Of a stretch of DNA of 64,000 nucleotides, positions 40,322 to 48,992 are shown piece by piece (within the stretch, counting starts at the first letter, position 1; each line of letters begins with the position of its first letter). The notes below the pieces were generated by a model. That model saw nothing but the letters and a program-made list of their open reading frames with translations, searched no databases and was not told the origin of the DNA. The stretch is taken from contig NZ_FNSY01000001.1 of assembly GCF_900105515.1 (NCBI RefSeq), positions 372,001 to 436,000 of the forward strand. The letters are read 5' to 3'. The position numbers were made by a program, and so were the translations under genes. This DNA is from Streptomyces sp. 2131.1 (GTDB taxonomy: Bacteria > Actinomycetota > Actinomycetes > Streptomycetales > Streptomycetaceae).

Positions 40322-41512
40322 TCAGGGCCGCAGCAGCGTCTTGACCATGCCGTCGGCCTTCTGCTGGAAGGTCTCGTACGCCTTCGGGGCGTCCTCCAGG
40401 GACAGGCGGTGCGTGGCGAAACCGTCCACGCCCAGCGGATCGTCGTCGACGAGCAGCGGCAGGATCTCGGGCACCCAGTGCTTGACGTTCGCCTGGCCCA
40501 TCCGGAGCTGGATCTGCTTGTCGAACATGGTGAGCAGGGGCAGCGGGTCGGCGGCGCCGCCGTAGACGCCGGAGATGGAGATGGTGCCGCCCCGGCGCAC
40601 CACGTCGATGGCGGTGAGGAGGGCGCTGAGGCGGTCGATGCCCGCTCGTTCCATGAGTTTGCGGGCCGCCGCGTCCGGCAGCAGCCCGGTCGCCCACTGG
40701 CCGGCCTTGCCGATCGGCGTGCCGAGGGTGTGGGCCTCCATGCCGACGGCGTCGATGACCGCGTCGGTGCCCCGGCCGCCGGTGAGGTCCCGGATCGCTG
40801 CCGGGAGGTCCTTGCCGTAGTGGGCCAGGTCGAGGGTCTGGACGCCGCGCGCGGCCGAGCGGGCGAGGCGTTCGGGGACGAGGTCCACGCCGATGACCAG
40901 GCCGGCGCCGCGGTGCAGGGCGATCCGGGCCGCCATGTCGCCGATCGGCCCGAGGCCGAGGACGGTGACGCTGCCGCCGGGCGGGATCGCGGCGTACTCG
41001 ACGGCCTGCCAGGCGGTGGGCAGCACGTCCGACAGGTACACGAAGCGGTCGTCCGGCGGGCCGTCGGGGACCTTGATGGGCAGGGTGTTGCCGAAGGGGA
41101 CCCGCAACAGCTCGGCCTGCCCGCCGGGCACCTGCCCGTAGAGCTTGGTGTAGCCGAAGAGCGAGGCCCCGGTGCCGTGCTCCTTCACCTGCGTGGTCTC
41201 GCACTGGGAGTGCAGGCCCTTGGCGCACATGAAGCAGGTGCCGCAGGAGACGTTGAACGGGACGACGACCCGGTCCCCGCGCGACACGGCGGTCACCTCG
41301 GAACCGGTCACCTCGACGACGCCCATCGCCTCGTGGCCCAGGATGTCACCGGCGTCGAGGAACGGGCCGAGTACTTCGTACAGGTGGAGGTCCGATCCGC
41401 AGATGCCCGTAGAGGTGACCCTGATGATGATGTCGGTCGGGTCCTGGATGACCGGGTCCGGCACGGTCTCCACGCGGACGTCGCGCTTTCCCTGCCAGGT
41501 CAGTGCACGCAT
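40322..41512 (-). CDS. Zinc-dependent alcohol dehydrogenase (formaldehyde-dehydrogenase-like)
   Basis: A 396-residue medium-chain dehydrogenase with catalytic-zinc ligands in STGICGSDLHLYE and GHEAMGVVE, the structural-zinc loop CGTCFMCAKGLHSQC (four Cys), and the nucleotide-binding VTVLGLGPIGDMAARIA. The large insertion and overall length match glutathione-independent formaldehyde dehydrogenase-like members. It would oxidise alcohols or aldehyde adducts with NAD. GAGGAG precedes ATG 41512. It follows a 59-residue stress gene by 40 bp and heads the metabolic part of the run. Confidence 0.92.
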   Translation of the reverse strand: MRALTWQGKRDVRVETVPDPVIQDPTDIIIRVTSTGICGSDLHLYEVLGPFLDAGDILGHEAMGVVEVTGSEVTAVSRGDRVVVPFNVSCGTCFMCAKGLHSQCETTQVKEHGTGASLFGYTKLYGQVPGGQAELLRVPFGNTLPIKVPDGPPDDRFVYLSDVLPTAWQAVEYAAIPPGGSVTVLGLGPIGDMAARIALHRGAGLVIGVDLVPERLARSAARGVQTLDLAHYGKDLPAAIRDLTGGRGTDAVIDAVGMEAHTLGTPIGKAGQWATGLLPDAAARKLMERAGIDRLSALLTAIDVVRRGGTISISGVYGGAADPLPLLTMFDKQIQLRMGQANVKHWVPEILPLLVDDDPLGVDGFATHRLSLEDAPKAYETFQQKADGMVKTLLRP

Positions 41513-41552
41513 GAGTGACTCCTCGTTGTCGGGGTGGCGGCTGAGCCGCCGT

Positions 41553-41732
41553 TCAGTGGCGGTCCGTGCGCCGGGCCGCCTTCGCCTCGGCCTGGGCGAT
41601 CCGTCCGGCGGTCTCCCGCCGGCGTCCCTCCGACTTCAGGCGCTCGTCGTCCAGCGCGGCGCCGTCCGACCTGAGCTTCGCCCCCTTCGCCCTCATGGCC
41701 AGGGCGCGGGCGATTTCGGCATGCCGTCCCAT
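41553..41732 (-). CDS. Small charged hypothetical protein
   Basis: The 59-residue product (MGRHAEIARALAMRAKGAKL at the start) is rich in Arg, Lys, Glu and Ala and predicted to be a single long helix. GAGGAG lies just before the ATG. It is the first gene of the run leading into the alcohol dehydrogenase and lies downstream of a SigB-like promoter at 41794-41818. No family was recognised. The short size and lack of conserved catalytic residues suggest a stress-related binding protein. Confidence 0.68.
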   Translation of the reverse strand: MGRHAEIARALAMRAKGAKLRSDGAALDDERLKSEGRRRETAGRIAQAEAKAARRTDRH

Positions 41733-41793
41733 ATCTCCTCGGTCCCTCCCGGTAGTCCTGCGGGCGTGCCCGCACAGCGGTTCCGTGCGACGG

Positions 41794-41818
41794 GTTCCCA
41801 CGGAACGCACCCTTAACC
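41794..41818 (-). promoter_or_regulatory. SigB-like promoter GGTT-N15-GGGAAC
   Basis: On the minus strand GGTT, 15 nt, GGGAAC. It lies 62 bp before the start of the 59-residue gene and would drive the run down to the HAD gene. It fits the GNNT-N14-16-GGG(T/A)A pattern known for Streptomyces SigB/SigH-type factors. Confidence 0.5.
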
Positions 41819-41876
41819 GGAATGCCCGATTCGATCCGGGGCGGCCTCTGCCGGCGAAAGCGTCCCGGCCCGCCCC

Positions 41877-41901
41877 GCATGTCCTCGGGTGGTACGGGTA
41901 C
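41877..41901 (+). promoter_or_regulatory. SigB-like promoter GCAT-N15-GGGTAC
   Basis: GCAT, 15 nt, GGGTAC, 183 bp upstream of the P450 start. It points away from the minus-strand site 60 bp to its left. Confidence 0.5.
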
Positions 41902-42084
41902 CCGCCTGGCCAGGCTCCCGGCGTACGCGGGAGCAGGCGCTGCCGGTTGGGACCACAGCCGCAGCGCCGTCCAGCGGATTCCGAGTCGCGGGCCGGTCCC
42001 GGTGCGCCCAGGATCGACGGCGGGGCACCGACGGGCCCGCACGCCGCCGCGCGGACCCCCTCAGACCTGTCCTACGGAGAGTCC

Positions 42085-43314
42085 ATGGCCGACAGCACCC
42101 TGCCCCTTCTGCTCCAGGGCTACGCATGGCTGCCCGACCGCCGGCGGCGCGGCGGCGGCGCACCGGTCCGCACCCGTCTGCTCGGCAAGCGGGTGATCGC
42201 GCTGCACGGCCCGGCCGCGGTGCGCTTCTTCTACGACGAGGAGCACATCCAGCGCCATGGGGCCCTGCCGGAACCGGTCATCGACACGCTGTTCGGCCAA
42301 GGAGCGGTGCACACCCTGGACGGTGAGCCGCACCGGGTACGCAAGGGCATGTTCCTCCACCTGCTGAAGGATCCGGAGGGCGTACGGGCCCTCACCGACC
42401 GGGTCGTCCTGGAGTGGAAGGAGGCCGTCGAGGGGTGGACGGAGCGGGGCCGGATCGTGCTGTTCGACGAGGTGGCCGGGGTGCTCACGCGCGCCGTCCA
42501 CGCCTGGGCCGGGGTGCCGCTGCCGGAGGACGAGGCGGATGGGGTCGCGCGCGACCTGGTGGCCATGGTGGACGGCTTCGCGTCGGCCGGACCGCGGCAG
42601 CTGCGTGCCCGGCGGGCCCGGCGCCGGCAGGAGAGGCGTGTGGCGCGGCTGGTCGAGCGGGAACGCGCCGGCGCGGACACCGGGGACGGGGCCGGGGTGC
42701 GCGCCACCCCGTTCCGTACCGTCGCACACCATCGGGACGCCGACGGCTCGCTCCTCGATCCCCGTACGGCGGCCGTCGAGGTGCTCAACATCCTGCGGCC
42801 GACCGTCGCGGTGAGCTGGTTCGCGGCCTTCGCGGCGCACGCCCTGCACCGGTGGCCCGAGCACCGTGCGGCGCTCCGGGACGACGACCCTGCCGCCGCC
42901 CTCGCCTTCGCGCAGGAGGTACGCCGCTTCTACCCGTTCGCCCCGTTCATCGGCGGGCTGGCGGCGGAACGGCTCGACTGGGCCGGCCGCACGATCCGGC
43001 CGGGCACGCTCGTGCTCCTCGACCTGTACGGCCAGAACCACGACCCGGACCTGTGGCCCCGGCCCTATGTCTTCGACCCCGCACGTTTCCGGGGCGCGCC
43101 GGTGCGTCAGGACGAGCTGGTCCCGCAGGGCGGCGGCGACCCGGCCACCGGGCACCGCTGCCCGGGCGAGGACATCACCCTCGCTCTGCTGTCCGCCCTC
43201 GCGGTACTTCTGTCCGGACTCGCGTACCGCGTGCCGGAGCAGGACCTTTCCATCCCGCTGCGCCGGATTCCCACCGCGCCCCGGAGCGGGTTCGTCGTCG
43301 AAGACGTCCGCTAG
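42085..43314 (+). CDS. CYP152-type cytochrome P450 (fatty-acid peroxygenase-like)
   Basis: The 409-residue P450 has the heme-ligand Cys in GHRCPGEDITLALL and RRFYPFAPFIGGL and LVLLDLYGQNHDPDLWPRPY. In the I helix the usual acid-alcohol pair is replaced by ILRPTVAVSWF, the Arg-Pro signature of CYP152 peroxygenases that use hydrogen peroxide and a fatty acid carboxylate instead of redox partners. It would hydroxylate or decarboxylate fatty acids. Placement in a peroxide/stress region with a catalase fits. GGAGA precedes ATG 42085; the SDR gene follows after 36 bp. Confidence 0.92.
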   Translation: MADSTLPLLLQGYAWLPDRRRRGGGAPVRTRLLGKRVIALHGPAAVRFFYDEEHIQRHGALPEPVIDTLFGQGAVHTLDGEPHRVRKGMFLHLLKDPEGVRALTDRVVLEWKEAVEGWTERGRIVLFDEVAGVLTRAVHAWAGVPLPEDEADGVARDLVAMVDGFASAGPRQLRARRARRRQERRVARLVERERAGADTGDGAGVRATPFRTVAHHRDADGSLLDPRTAAVEVLNILRPTVAVSWFAAFAAHALHRWPEHRAALRDDDPAAALAFAQEVRRFYPFAPFIGGLAAERLDWAGRTIRPGTLVLLDLYGQNHDPDLWPRPYVFDPARFRGAPVRQDELVPQGGGDPATGHRCPGEDITLALLSALAVLLSGLAYRVPEQDLSIPLRRIPTAPRSGFVVEDVR

Positions 43315-43350
43315 CCCCCCACCCACGCCCGGCAACGGAAGAGGAACCCC

Positions 43351-44232
43351 ATGAGCACACCCGGCCAGGACCCCACCGAGCGCTTCGCGCGGCCCGACTT
43401 CCCGCAGCAGGACCAGGAGCATCCCGGCTGGACCGGGCCCATGGACCCGCCGCCCGACCACGGCGAGGACTCCTACCGGGGCCACGGCCTCCTGAAGGAC
43501 CGCAAGGCCGTCGTGACCGGTGGCGACTCCGGGATCGGCCGGGCCGTCGCTCTGGCCTTCGCCCGCGAGGGCGCCGACGTGCTGATCACCTACCTGGAGG
43601 CCGAGGAGGACGAGGCCCGGGAGACGGCCCGGCTGGTCGAGGAGGCGGGCCGGCAGGCGCTGACCGAGGCCTGCGACATCCGCGACGAGAAGCAGTGCCG
43701 GGCGCTGATCGGCAGTGCGGTGCAGGAGTTCGGGCGCATCGACGTGCTCGTGAACAACGCCGCGTACCAGATGGCCCAGCCCGACGGGATCGCCGCGATT
43801 TCCACGGAGCAGTTCGACCGGGTCCTGCGGACCAACCTGTACGGGATGTTCTGGCTGTGCAAAATGGCGCTGCCGCACATCCCGGCCGGCGGGTCGATCA
43901 TCAACACCACGTCGGTGCAGGCGTACAAACCGAGCCCGCATCTGCTGGACTACGCCATGACCAAGGGCGCGATCGTCACCTTCACGCAGGGCCTCGCGCA
44001 GATGCTGGCCTCCGACGGCGTCCGTGTGAACGCCGTGGCCCCGGGCCCGGTGTGGACGCCGCTGATTCCGGCGACGCTGCCCGACACGAAGGAGTTCGGG
44101 AAGCAGAGCCCGCTCGGGCGGCCCGCCCAGCCGGCCGAGATGGCCCCGGCGTACGTGTTCCTGGCGTCCGACAACGCGAGTTTCATCACCGGGGAGATCG
44201 TGAACGCGACGGGCGGCACCCCGCTTCCCTAG
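43351..44232 (+). CDS. SDR-family oxidoreductase (YghA/general-stress type)
   Basis: A 293-residue short-chain dehydrogenase with an N-terminal extension (DFPQQDQEHPGWTGPMDPPP) typical of the YghA/YdaD group, TGGDSGIGRAVALAFAREGA for cofactor binding, VLVNNAAYQM, and catalytic Ser-Tyr-Lys in NTTSVQAYKPSPHLLDYAMT plus KG. These enzymes reduce aldehydes or ketones and are part of general stress regulons in Bacillus and Streptomyces. It is in an operon with the P450. A ribosome site (GGAAGAGGAA) lies before the ATG. Confidence 0.92.
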   Translation: MSTPGQDPTERFARPDFPQQDQEHPGWTGPMDPPPDHGEDSYRGHGLLKDRKAVVTGGDSGIGRAVALAFAREGADVLITYLEAEEDEARETARLVEEAGRQALTEACDIRDEKQCRALIGSAVQEFGRIDVLVNNAAYQMAQPDGIAAISTEQFDRVLRTNLYGMFWLCKMALPHIPAGGSIINTTSVQAYKPSPHLLDYAMTKGAIVTFTQGLAQMLASDGVRVNAVAPGPVWTPLIPATLPDTKEFGKQSPLGRPAQPAEMAPAYVFLASDNASFITGEIVNATGGTPLP

Positions 44233-44248
44233 CCCTGTGCGCCTCGGT

Positions 44249-45744
44249 GTGCGGATTGGCGGAGCGGACCACGGGAAGGCGGCGGGTATACCGAAGAATC
44301 ATGAGGAAGCACCTGTTCTGGACGCCCTGGCCGCTTACCGGCGGCGGGACGAGCTGGGGTTCACTCCCCCCGGTCACAAGCAGGCCCGGGGCGCCGCGCC
44401 CGAGGTCAGGGCGGTGCTCGGCGACGCCGTGTTCTTCGGTGACGTGCTGGCCAGCGGAGGGCTCGACGACCGGCGGATGAAGTCGGGGGTGCTGCAGCGC
44501 GCGGAGGTCCTGATGGCCGACGCCGTACACGCGGAGCACGCCTTCTTCTCGACCTGCGGCAGTTCCCTCTCGGTCAAGGCGGCGATGCTGAGCGTCGCCG
44601 CGCACGGCCAGAAGCTGCTGGTGGGGCGGGATGCGCACAAGGCGGTGGTCTCCGGGCTGATCCTCTCGGGCATCCAGCCGGTGTGGATCGAGCCCCAGTG
44701 GGACACGGAGCGCCATCTCGCGCATCCGCCGTCCGCCGAGGCGTACGAGCGCGTTCGAGGAGCACCCGGACGCGAAGGGCGCCCTGGTCACCAGCCCCAC
44801 CCCGTACGGCGTCGCGGCGGACCTGCGGGCCATCGCCGAGGTGTGCCACCGCCGCTCCCGCCCCCTCGTCGTCGACGAGGCGTGGGGGGGCGCATCTGCC
44901 GTTCCACCCCGACCTGCCGGCCTGGGCGATGGACGCGGGCGCGGACGTCTGCGTCACCAGCATCCACAAGATGGGCAGCGGCCTTGAACAGGGGTCGGTG
45001 TTCCACCTGCGGGGCGACCTGATCGACCACGACACGCTGGCGTCCCGGGCCGATCTGCTGGGAACGACGAGCCCCTCCGTACTGCTCGGCTGGCGCCGCC
45101 AGATGGTGCTCGAAGGCCACACGCTGATGTCGCGGGCGCTCGACCTGGCCGCGTCGGTGCGTGAGGAGATCGAGTCCATCGACGGCATGCACGTCAACGA
45201 CCGCGACGACTTCTGCGGCCCGGGCGCGGGTTCCGACTTCGACCCGCTGCCCGTCGTCATCGACATCTCGGACCTCGGGGTGTCCGGGTACAGGGCGGCG
45301 GACTGGCTGCGCGAGCACCACCACTTGGACACGCACCTGATGGACCACCGGCGCATCAGCGCCCAGCTCACCCATGCCGACGACGACGAGACGACGAAGC
45401 GGCTCATGACGGCGCTGCGCGATCTCGCCCGCCGGGCTCCCGCACTGCCCCGGGGGCCCGATGTGGCGGTCCCCGCCCCGGCGGAGCTGAGGATGGAACA
45501 GGCGAGGCTGCCGCGCGACGCCTACTTCCACGGGACCGAGGACGTCCCGGTGGAGGAGGCCGTGGGCCGCGTCGCCGCCGAGATGATCACGCCGTATCCC
45601 CCGGGCATCCCCGTGGTACTGCCCGGCGAACGGCTGACCGAGCCGGTGCTGAACTACCTGCTCACCGGACTCGAAGCGGGGATGAATCTGCCCGACCCGG
45701 CGGACCCGGAGCTGCACACCGTACGGGTCTGCGCGGACGACTGA
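44249..45744 (+). pseudogene. Orn/Lys/Arg decarboxylase-like PLP enzyme, broken by two single-base shifts
   Basis: The sequence encodes a fold-type I decarboxylase of about 495 residues, but in three frames. The N-terminal part (LGFTPPGHKQARG, STCGSSLSVKAAML) runs to about 44752; an extra G near 44753 shifts the reading to FEEHPDAKGALVTSPTPYGV ... PLVVDEAWG; a further G in the seven-G run at 44884-44890 shifts it to AHLPFHPDLPAWAMDAGADV, TSIHKMGSG (PLP Lys) and the C-terminal domain. All catalytic residues exist, so the lesion is recent or a sequencing error. The start is unclear (GTG 44237 or 44249). It would act on a basic amino acid such as lysine, ornithine or arginine, and may aid acid or osmotic stress. 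Confidence 0.85.
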
Positions 45745-45756
45745 GCACCCGGCACG

Positions 45757-45793
45757 CGAAGGCCTCCCGTCCCTGAGGGGCGGGAGGCCTTCG
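45757..45793. terminator. Bidirectional terminator hairpin
   Basis: CGAAGGCCTCCCG and CGGGAGGCCTTCG form a 13 bp stem around a short GC-rich loop between the convergent decarboxylase and carboxylate-amine ligase genes. Confidence 0.8.
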
Positions 45794-45799
45794 TCCGTC

Positions 45800-46891
45800 T
45801 CAGCCGCGTGTCCTGGTGACGCACTCGGCGACCGCGTCGCGGAGGCTGCCGGTGCGTTCGAGCGCGTCGCGCTGGATGCGGGCGCCCGTGCCCCTCTTCA
45901 GCACCAGCTCGATCCCCTCCTCCGCCGCGGCGAGGTCCCCGCTGTCCTCCAGCGCGTCACGCACATGGGCGAGCAGGGCGCGGACCACGTCCGGCGCCGG
46001 TGCCGGGCGCATCGTGGCAGGGTGCAGCAACGGCCCCTCAAGGCCCGAGCGGCCGGCCTGCCAGGCGGCCATGCGCAGTAGCCCCACCCCGTACGGCTCC
46101 GGCGGATCGCCCGCCCGCCAGGCGCGGGCCGCCGTCTCGACCAGGCCGCGCACCAGGGTGGCCAGCAGCGCGGCATCGGCGGGTTCCAGACACACGTCCG
46201 CGACCCTCACCTCGACCGTCGGGTAGCGGTGCGAGAGCCGGGCGTCGAAGTAGATCATTCCCTTGTCGCGCAGGACGCCGGTGTCGACGAGCGACTGGAC
46301 CTCGTCGTGGTAGCGGCCCGCGGAGCCGAAGATCTCCACGGGGCCGGACGAGGGCCAGCGCCCCCAGACCCGGCTGCGGTAGCTGCTGTACGTGGTGTCC
46401 TGGCCCTGCCAGAAAGGCGAGTTGGCGCTCAGCGCGAGAAGCACCGCGAGCCAGGGGCGGATGCGGTCCAGGACCGCGACGCCCTCCTCGTCCGATTCCA
46501 CGGAGACGTGCACATGGCATCCGCAGGTCAGCTGCTCCTGCGTGGTCAGCCCGAACTTGTCGGCGAGCCACCGGTACCGCTCTCCCTCGCCGATCGTCGG
46601 GCTCACGGGCAGCGGCGAGGTGGCGAGTGCCACGACCGCTCCCCCGGCCTCGACGGCGCTGCGGGCCGCCTCCGCCCGCCAGCGCAGGATCTCGTCCGCG
46701 AGTTCCCGCATGTCCGTGCGCGGCTCGGTGGCGAACTCCAGCTGCTGGCGGTGCAGCTCCGACTCGAAGACCGAGTCGCCCTCGGCGCGCCGTTCCGCCA
46801 GGGCCAGGACGGCCATCGAGAGCGCTTGGGGGTCGCCGCTCTGCTCGTCGACGAGCAGCAGCTCCTCCTCGACACCCACAGTCCGCACCAT
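45800..46891 (-). CDS. Carboxylate-amine ligase (YbdK / GCS2 family)
   Basis: A 363-residue member of the glutamate-cysteine ligase 2 family. It opens VRTVGVEEELLLVDEQSGDP, has the acidic/His metal site in TCGCHVHVSVESDEEGVAVL and the segment ANSPFWQGQDTTYSSYRSRV. YbdK homologues have weak glutamate-cysteine ligase activity; Streptomyces lacks glutathione, so the true product is unknown. Three ATGs are possible (46903, 46894, 46891); GGAGG lies 5 nt before the last, which is chosen. It converges on the decarboxylase pseudogene across a terminator. Confidence 0.88.
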   Translation of the reverse strand: MVRTVGVEEELLLVDEQSGDPQALSMAVLALAERRAEGDSVFESELHRQQLEFATEPRTDMRELADEILRWRAEAARSAVEAGGAVVALATSPLPVSPTIGEGERYRWLADKFGLTTQEQLTCGCHVHVSVESDEEGVAVLDRIRPWLAVLLALSANSPFWQGQDTTYSSYRSRVWGRWPSSGPVEIFGSAGRYHDEVQSLVDTGVLRDKGMIYFDARLSHRYPTVEVRVADVCLEPADAALLATLVRGLVETAARAWRAGDPPEPYGVGLLRMAAWQAGRSGLEGPLLHPATMRPAPAPDVVRALLAHVRDALEDSGDLAAAEEGIELVLKRGTGARIQRDALERTGSLRDAVAECVTRTRG

Positions 46892-47042
46892 CATGTCCTC
46901 CATGCTCGATCGGCCGGGGGGCGGTGCCCGCTGCGCCGGAGCGTCCGCGGAGCGGCCCTTGAAAGCTCCCCCACTTCGCCGTATGCCACCTCCTGGCCCC
47001 GGCACCCCTGACCGGGAGTGCTTTTCTCCGTACGCGCCCCTC

Positions 47043-48167
47043 TCAGCACGGGCCGGGGCCGCACAATCCGTCCCGTTCCGCGACGAGAGCCAGGTGGCCG
47101 GCCGCGATCTCCGCAGTGCCGGCCTCCAGCAGCGAGAACGGCGGCCCGGCCCCCGCCCGGAGCAGGGTCAGCGCCCCCAGCACCGTCGTGCCGTCGGGCG
47201 CGGTCAGGGGTACGGAGAGCAGCGAGGTGACCTCGGCCCTCACCATCAACGGGGTCCCCTCCTCGTCGCTCCCGAGCCGCTCCGGGTCATCCGTCAGCAG
47301 CTCCACCGCCGCCGCACCGGACTCCATCACCCCCACGGCCACGGGGCAGTCACGCGGGTCCTGCCGCAGAAACGCCTTTTCGAGGGCGGTGTCCTCCGGC
47401 GCCGTCGGGCCGTGGGCCGCCACCCGGACCGGCCCGGCCGGCGGCCCCAGGTCGAGCAGGGCCCAGTCCGCGAGCCCGTCGCGCAGGAGGCCGGCGGCGG
47501 CCCCGAGAGCCGACGAGGGGGATGGCCCGCCCAGGAGTGCGCGGGCGGTGCGGTCCAGGAGCGCGGTCAGCTCGGCCTGGCGGACGACCGTGGCAGGGTC
47601 GCTGCGGGGTTCGGGATGTTCGGCTCCGGCGGGCCTGGGCATGGGCGTGAACATGAGGAGCACGTCCGGACTGCGCTCCCCCGGCGCCTCGACGGCGGTG
47701 AGCGTCGCGTACAGCGGACCGTCCGGCAGCCGCTGGAGGCGGACGGGGAGACTGCGGTCCCCGTCGCCCCGGGCCACGGCCGCCGTGTGGGCGCGCAGGG
47801 CGGCCCGGTCGGCGGGGCGCAGCAACGCGGCGAGGGGCCGGCCGGCGGCGTACGCCTGGGGCAGTCCGGTCAGTTCGGCGGCGGCGGTGTTGAGGCGGCG
47901 GACCGAGGTCTGCTCGTCGGTAAGGATGACGGGCCACGGCAGGTGCTCGAAGATGGCCTTGAACGGATACGCCGCCCCTCCCCCTGGGGTCAGCGCCGGC
48001 GCCTGCGCCGTGTGGCGCAGGGCCTCGACCGCGTGGTCCAGCTCGGCGAGGGCCGCGTCGAGCAGTACGGGGTATTCGGAAGGAGGATGGGCGCGGGCAG
48101 CGCGCAGTTCCCGCAGGCGGGCGGCGAGGGTCTCGACACCGCTCTCGCTCTCCGGTGACCGGCTCAT
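47043..48167 (-). CDS. PAS-GAF sensory protein without output domain
   Basis: The 374-residue protein has an N-terminal helix (LAARLRELRAARAHPPSEYP), a PAS fold (about 70-170; AIFEHLPWPVILTDEQTSVR, AELTGLPQAYAAGRPL) and a GAF domain (about 200-365; SLLSVPLTAPDGTTVLGALT). No kinase, phosphatase, cyclase or DNA-binding domain follows. It would sense a ligand or oxygen/redox signal and act by protein contact, perhaps with the divergent GAF-ANTAR protein next door. TAGCTT lies 6 nt before the ATG, so its mRNA may be leaderless. Confidence 0.85.
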   Translation of the reverse strand: MSRSPESESGVETLAARLRELRAARAHPPSEYPVLLDAALAELDHAVEALRHTAQAPALTPGGGAAYPFKAIFEHLPWPVILTDEQTSVRRLNTAAAELTGLPQAYAAGRPLAALLRPADRAALRAHTAAVARGDGDRSLPVRLQRLPDGPLYATLTAVEAPGERSPDVLLMFTPMPRPAGAEHPEPRSDPATVVRQAELTALLDRTARALLGGPSPSSALGAAAGLLRDGLADWALLDLGPPAGPVRVAAHGPTAPEDTALEKAFLRQDPRDCPVAVGVMESGAAAVELLTDDPERLGSDEEGTPLMVRAEVTSLLSVPLTAPDGTTVLGALTLLRAGAGPPFSLLEAGTAEIAAGHLALVAERDGLCGPGPC

Positions 48168-48173
48168 ACGAGG

Positions 48174-48179
48174 AAGCTA
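48174..48179 (-). promoter_or_regulatory. TAGCTT -10-like box, 6 nt before ATG 48167 (leaderless candidate)
   Basis: On the minus strand TAGCTT, 6 nt, ATG. No ribosome site lies between them. Confidence 0.45.
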
Positions 48180-48247
48180 GCCGATCCCCCGCGCGTCGAC
48201 GCTGAGCGGCGCGGGTGGTCCCGTGGCGCCGAGGGAGGCCGAAGCGG

Positions 48248-48943
48248 ATGGAGACGACGCCGGATGCAGGGGCCGTGACGCCGTGGCTCATGCGGCTCGG
48301 CGGTCGGGCGATGCGCTGCTCGGCCGGTTGCCGGGGTGCAACGGTGGTGCTGCGGCTCCCCGGCGGGGTGAGCCACAGTGCCGTGACCCATCCGGACCTC
48401 GCCGCCCTGGCCGCTTCGCAGGAGGAGACCGGCGAGGGGCCCGGTGCCGAGGCCGCCCGCTCGGGCCTGCCGGTGTGCGCGGCCGACCTCGTCACCGACC
48501 CGCGGTGGCCGGAGTTCCGGGTGGCTGCGCTGGAGCGTGGCCTGCGCGCCTGTACGGCTGTGCCGGCCGGGGCGGAGGGCGTCGTGACGACGGTGACGCT
48601 GTACGCGTTCCAGCCGTGGCGGCTCGCGGCGGGGGCCCTGGAGGCGGTGCGGGTGCTGGCCGAGGAGACGGCCGCGGGGCTGCTGCGCGACCATGCCCGG
48701 GCGGGCGCCGAGGCGGAGGCGGAGCAGTTGCGGACGGCGATCGCGTCGCGGGCGGTGATCGACCAGGCCCTCGGCATCGTGATGCACATGCTGGACTGCG
48801 ACGCGGACCGGGCCTTCGGGGCACTGCGCACACTGTCGCAGCACACGAACCGCAAGCTGAGCGTCGTGGCGGCGAGGATCGTCCGGGTGAAGGGCCGGGG
48901 CAGCACACGGGAGCTGCGGCGGCTGCTGGGCGAGGGGGGCTAG
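48248..48943 (+). CDS. GAF-ANTAR RNA-binding regulator
   Basis: This 231-residue protein has a divergent GAF-like domain (about 25-150; GLPVCAADLVTDPRWPEFRV) and a C-terminal ANTAR domain (about 160-220) with LRTAIASRAVIDQALGIVMH and the helix DADRAFGALRTLSQHTNRKL. ANTAR domains bind paired RNA hexaloops and prevent transcription termination. The gene is divergent from the PAS-GAF protein gene by 80 bp, with GGGAGG before the ATG, suggesting a sensor-regulator pair. No dual-hexaloop target was recognised nearby. Confidence 0.9.
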   Translation: METTPDAGAVTPWLMRLGGRAMRCSAGCRGATVVLRLPGGVSHSAVTHPDLAALAASQEETGEGPGAEAARSGLPVCAADLVTDPRWPEFRVAALERGLRACTAVPAGAEGVVTTVTLYAFQPWRLAAGALEAVRVLAEETAAGLLRDHARAGAEAEAEQLRTAIASRAVIDQALGIVMHMLDCDADRAFGALRTLSQHTNRKLSVVAARIVRVKGRGSTRELRRLLGEGG

Positions 48944-48992
48944 AGAGCGAGTGCCGGGCGTCGCGGGCCGGACGGGACTCCGGCGGGCACGC

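Larger units (their letters stand above)
41733..42084. promoter_or_regulatory. 352-bp divergent regulatory region
   Basis: No gene is apparent. The region carries two SigB-like promoters pointing outwards (41794-41818 minus, 41877-41901 plus) and a small hairpin (GTTCCGTG 41780-41787 with CACGGAAC 41799-41806) over the minus-strand -10. The remaining ~180 bp before the P450 ATG would be a long untranslated leader if the plus promoter is used; I see no riboswitch-like structure in it. Confidence 0.55.

Noticed and set aside
44284..44289. GGGTAT as a SigB-type -10 upstream of the decarboxylase
   Set aside because: No GNNT lies 14-16 nt upstream, and it falls inside the frame used by the likely GTG start.
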